The position numbers and the translations under genes are program-made. From Candidatus Egerieicola pullicola (GTDB lineage Bacteria; Bacillota; Clostridia; Oscillospirales; Ruminococcaceae): 15,443 nt of DNA. The notes below the pieces were generated by a model. The model did not search any database. It worked only from the letters and a program-made list of their open reading frames with translations, and had not been told where the DNA came from. Of this stretch, positions 13,469 to 15,443 are shown in pieces (position 1 is the first letter of the stretch; each line of letters opens with the position of its first letter). The stretch is taken from contig DVGY01000109.1 in assembly GCA_018712465.1 (NCBI GenBank), forward strand, positions 1-15,443, written 5' to 3'.

Positions 13469-14857
13469 ATGAAGAACACCGAAAAGACCATGGAAATGAT
13501 CGTCAACCTCTGCAAGAACCGGGGCTTTGTCTATCCCGGCAGCGAGATCTACGGCGGTTTGGCCAACACCTGGGACTACGGCCCGCTGGGTGTGGAATTC
13601 AAAAACAATGTGAAAAAAGCCTGGTGGCAGAAGTTTGTCCAGGAGTCCCGGCACAATGTGGGCTTGGACGCCGCTTTGCTGATGAATCCTCAGGTTTGGG
13701 TGGCTTCCGGCCACGTGGGTGGTTTCTCCGACCCGCTGATCGACTGCAAGGAGTGCAAGACCCGCCACCGCGCCGACCAGCTCATTGAAGAGCAGACCGG
13801 GGAAAATCCCGCCGGCTGGAGCAACCAGCAGATGATGGATTACATCCGGGATCACCAGATCAAATGCCCCAACTGCGGCAAGAGCAACTTTACCGACATC
13901 CGGCAGTTCAACCTGATGTTCAAAACCTTCCAGGGTGTCACCGAGGACGCCAAGAGTGAAATCTACCTTCGTCCCGAAACCGCCCAGGGCATCTTTGTAA
14001 TCTTTGCCAACATCCAGCGCACCACCCGGAAGAAGCTGCCCTTCGGCGTCTGCCAGATCGGCAAGTCTTTCCGCAACGAAATCACCCCCGGCAACTTCAC
14101 CTTCCGCACCCGGGAATTTGAACAGATGGAAATGGAATTCTTCTGCAAGCCCGGCACCGATCTGGAATGGTTTGCCTACTGGAAAGAGCACTGCCACAAC
14201 TTCCTGCTGAGCCTGGGCATGAAGGACGAAAACCTGAAGCTGCGGGACCACGATCCGGAAGAGCTGAGCCACTACTCCAACGCCACCACCGACATTGAGT
14301 ACCTCTTCCCCTTCGGCTGGGGCGAGCTGTGGGGCATTGCCGACCGCACCGACTTTGACCTGACCCAGCACATCAACCACTCCGGCAAAGATTTACAGTA
14401 CTTTGACCCGGAAACCAACACCCGCTACACTCCCTACGTCATCGAACCTTCTCTGGGCGCCGACCGGGTGGCTCTGGCCTTCCTGTGCGAAGCCTACGAC
14501 GAAGAAACCCTCACCGACGAAAAGGGCAAGCAGGACACCCGTGTGGTGCTGCGGCTCCACCCTGCCCTGGCTCCCTTCAAGGCAGCAGTGCTTCCTCTCT
14601 CCAAGAAACTGGGTGAGAAAGCTTTGGAAGTGTACGATCTGCTGAGCAAGAAGTTCCGGGTGGACTACGACGAAACCGGCTCCATCGGCAAGCGGTACCG
14701 CCGGGAGGACGAAATCGGCACCCCCTACTGCATCACCTACGACTTTGACAGCGTGGAGGACGGCTGCGTCACCATCCGGGATCGGGATACCATGGAACAG
14801 GTCCGGCTGCCTATCGATGAGGTAGCGGCATTCCTGGAAGAAAAAATGGCGTTTTAA
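13469..14857 (+). CDS. glyS: Glycyl-tRNA synthetase, homodimeric type
   Basis: The 462-residue protein is a class II synthetase of the single-chain alpha2 type, not the alpha/beta tetramer of many bacteria. Visible features are the N-terminal motif 1 region (GGLANTWDYGPLG, 29-41), a zinc site from CKEC (93-96) and CPNC (133-136), the glycine/ATP loop RPETAQG (168-174), motif 2 FRNEITP (201-207), motif 3 SLGADRVALAFL and a C-terminal anticodon-binding domain starting near RLHPALAPFKAAVL. It charges tRNA-Gly with glycine in the cytosol. Its length is normal. ATG 13469 follows GGGAG. The gene is transcribed alone and ends at a strong hairpin. GC content is higher than in the left part of the window. 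The usual symbol for this type is glyS or glyQS. Confidence 0.97.
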   Translation: MKNTEKTMEMIVNLCKNRGFVYPGSEIYGGLANTWDYGPLGVEFKNNVKKAWWQKFVQESRHNVGLDAALLMNPQVWVASGHVGGFSDPLIDCKECKTRHRADQLIEEQTGENPAGWSNQQMMDYIRDHQIKCPNCGKSNFTDIRQFNLMFKTFQGVTEDAKSEIYLRPETAQGIFVIFANIQRTTRKKLPFGVCQIGKSFRNEITPGNFTFRTREFEQMEMEFFCKPGTDLEWFAYWKEHCHNFLLSLGMKDENLKLRDHDPEELSHYSNATTDIEYLFPFGWGELWGIADRTDFDLTQHINHSGKDLQYFDPETNTRYTPYVIEPSLGADRVALAFLCEAYDEETLTDEKGKQDTRVVLRLHPALAPFKAAVLPLSKKLGEKALEVYDLLSKKFRVDYDETGSIGKRYRREDEIGTPYCITYDFDSVEDGCVTIRDRDTMEQVRLPIDEVAAFLEEKMAF

Positions 14858-14887
14858 GCTGCTTTGTTTCTTTGAATCATTATTTCA

Positions 14888-14918
14888 GGCTCTCTGGCTT
14901 TTGGCCGGAGGGCCTTTT
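14888..14918 (+). terminator. glyS terminator
   Basis: GGCTCTCTGGC (14888-14898) pairs along its whole length with GCCGGAGGGCC (14904-14914), using two G-U pairs, around a 5-nt loop, then TTTTCTTTG. Confidence 0.88.
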
Positions 14919-14957
14919 CTTTGTCCTTTTTGGCTTTTGGGGCGGTGAGCTACACCG

Positions 14958-15063
14958 AAAGTTCAATTTTGGTTTCGGCTTAAATTGAACTTTTTAGTTT
15001 TTGAAAATTAGGGGTTGAATTTTTTAAAAAGGCTGGTATAATGGAGCTTATAAAATTGAACTT
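14958..15063. repeat. AAATTGAACTT repeats around the HTH-aminotransferase promoter
   Basis: AAAGTTCAATTT (14958-14969) and its exact inverse AAATTGAACTTT (14982-14993) form a 12-bp inverted repeat. AAATTGAACTT appears again at 15053-15063, between the -10 box and the ribosome site. The repeated element and the DNA-binding domain encoded just downstream suggest operators for autoregulation. The first pair followed by TTTTTAG could instead act as a second terminator. Confidence 0.6.
15015..15042 (+). promoter_or_regulatory. Promoter of the HTH-aminotransferase gene
   Basis: TTGAAT (15015-15020) and a perfect TATAAT (15037-15042), extended by TGG, are 16 bp apart. Transcription should begin near 15049, so the third AAATTGAACTT copy (15053-15063) lies within the initially transcribed region, where a bound repressor would block the polymerase. 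Confidence 0.78.
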
Positions 15064-15077
15064 CAGGAGGGAGCGCC

Positions 15078-15443
15078 TTGTCCAAAGAACTCTTTGCCCA
15101 GCGGTTGAAGCAGGCCATGGAGCAGAGCGGCCAAAAGCAGGTTGATTTAGTGCAGGCAGCGGCCCGGCAGGGAATCAAGCTGGGAAAAAGCCATGTCAGC
15201 CAATATGTCAATGGAAAGACCATGCCCCGGCGGGATGTACTGCATTTTTTGGCCGCTGCTTTACAGGTGGAAGAAGACTGGCTGCGGGGCGACGATATAC
15301 AAAGCCAACCTCAAAATCAAGAAATCTCAGGAGGAATCACCATGCGGGAGTTTAAAAAATCATCCAAATTAAATCATGTGCTGTACGACGTACGGGGACC
15401 GGTGGTGGACGAAGCGGCCCGGATGGAGGAAGCGGGAACCCAG
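15078..15443 (+). CDS. XRE-type HTH domain fused to AlaT-like aminotransferase (partial)
   Basis: A frame opens at TTG 15078 behind AGGAGG (15065-15070, 7-nt spacing) and runs without a stop to the window end (122 codons). Residues 1-70 are a lambda-repressor-type helix-turn-helix domain: FAQRLKQAMEQSGQKQVDLVQAA, the recognition helix GKSHVSQYVNGKTMP, and a VEEDWLRG end. After a Gln-rich linker (72-85) the protein continues in the same frame as MREFKKSSKLNHVLYDVRGPVVDEAARMEEAG (from 89), the N-terminus of AlaT-type PLP-dependent aminotransferases that make alanine or related amino acids from 2-oxo acids. The active-site lysine lies beyond the window. The gene is therefore a regulator-enzyme fusion, which I believe is known in some Clostridia. 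A second ribosome site precedes M89. The TTG start is inferred from the Shine-Dalgarno spacing. Confidence 0.85.
   Translation, partial: MSKELFAQRLKQAMEQSGQKQVDLVQAAARQGIKLGKSHVSQYVNGKTMPRRDVLHFLAAALQVEEDWLRGDDIQSQPQNQEISGGITMREFKKSSKLNHVLYDVRGPVVDEAARMEEAGTQ
15329..15344 (+). promoter_or_regulatory. Internal ribosome site and start inside the fusion gene
   Basis: AGGAGG (15329-15334) sits 7 nt before ATG 15342-15344, exactly the sequence and spacing used at the TTG start upstream. Initiation here would make the aminotransferase without the HTH domain. The SD codons encode Ser-Gly-Gly in the linker, so it could also be chance within a flexible linker. Confidence 0.6.

Noticed and set aside
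13466..14380. 304-codon minus-strand frame opposite glyS
   Set aside because: It is antisense to a complete glycyl-tRNA synthetase; its Val/Gly/Ala-rich composition is typical of such shadows.
1..15443. CRISPR array or rRNA genes
   Set aside because: No regularly spaced repeat-spacer units and no rRNA-like sequence were seen on either strand.

Overview
The window reads as chromosomal DNA from a low-to-mid GC Gram-positive anaerobe of the class Clostridia, most likely a gut Oscillospirales/Ruminococcaceae-type bacterium. This rests on strong AGGAGG-type ribosome sites, TTG/GTG starts, a eukaryote-like homodimeric glycyl-tRNA synthetase, an NAD-type GapA and an HTH-fused AlaT-like aminotransferase. 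The placement is inference; no rRNA or other marker gene is present.

Left 2 kb (1-1980) is AT-richer accessory DNA. It holds the last 35 codons of a MATE efflux transporter, a second MATE start that breaks off after 12 codons, a RepL-like winged-helix gene on the minus strand, and a Phd/YefM antitoxin with a PIN-domain toxin behind a near-consensus promoter. It ends at a sequence resembling the 3' end of a tRNA (through CCA), followed at once by a terminator hairpin and preceded by two 9-bp direct repeats. I read this as the distal attachment site of an integrated element lying to the left.

From 2030 to 5990 a minus-strand pair encodes an Eco57I-like adenine-N6 DNA methyltransferase (1094 aa, DPCVGGGAF and NPPY motifs, TTG start) and an overlapping GNAT acetyltransferase. 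A ~180-nt leader rich in small hairpins precedes the methyltransferase. Next is gapA (minus), with its own promoter and terminator, divergent from a plus-strand histidine-kinase-like protein that has a complete ATPase domain but no visible phospho-acceptor histidine.

From 13288 back to 8542 a four-gene minus-strand operon encodes PrmA (L11 methyltransferase), a BspA-type leucine-rich-repeat protein, a DUF2201-like VWA protein and a MoxR-type AAA+ ATPase. The genes are 3 bp apart or overlap by ATGA, so they are probably translationally coupled. MoxR and VWA proteins normally work as a pair; here the LRR protein is a natural candidate for target recognition.

The right end holds glyS (plus), divergent from prmA, then an XRE-type HTH domain fused in frame to the N-terminus of an AlaT-like aminotransferase. 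The latter is cut by the window end. The fusion has a second perfect ribosome site just before the aminotransferase part and TTGAACTT-type repeats around its promoter, suggesting autoregulation and two protein products from one gene.
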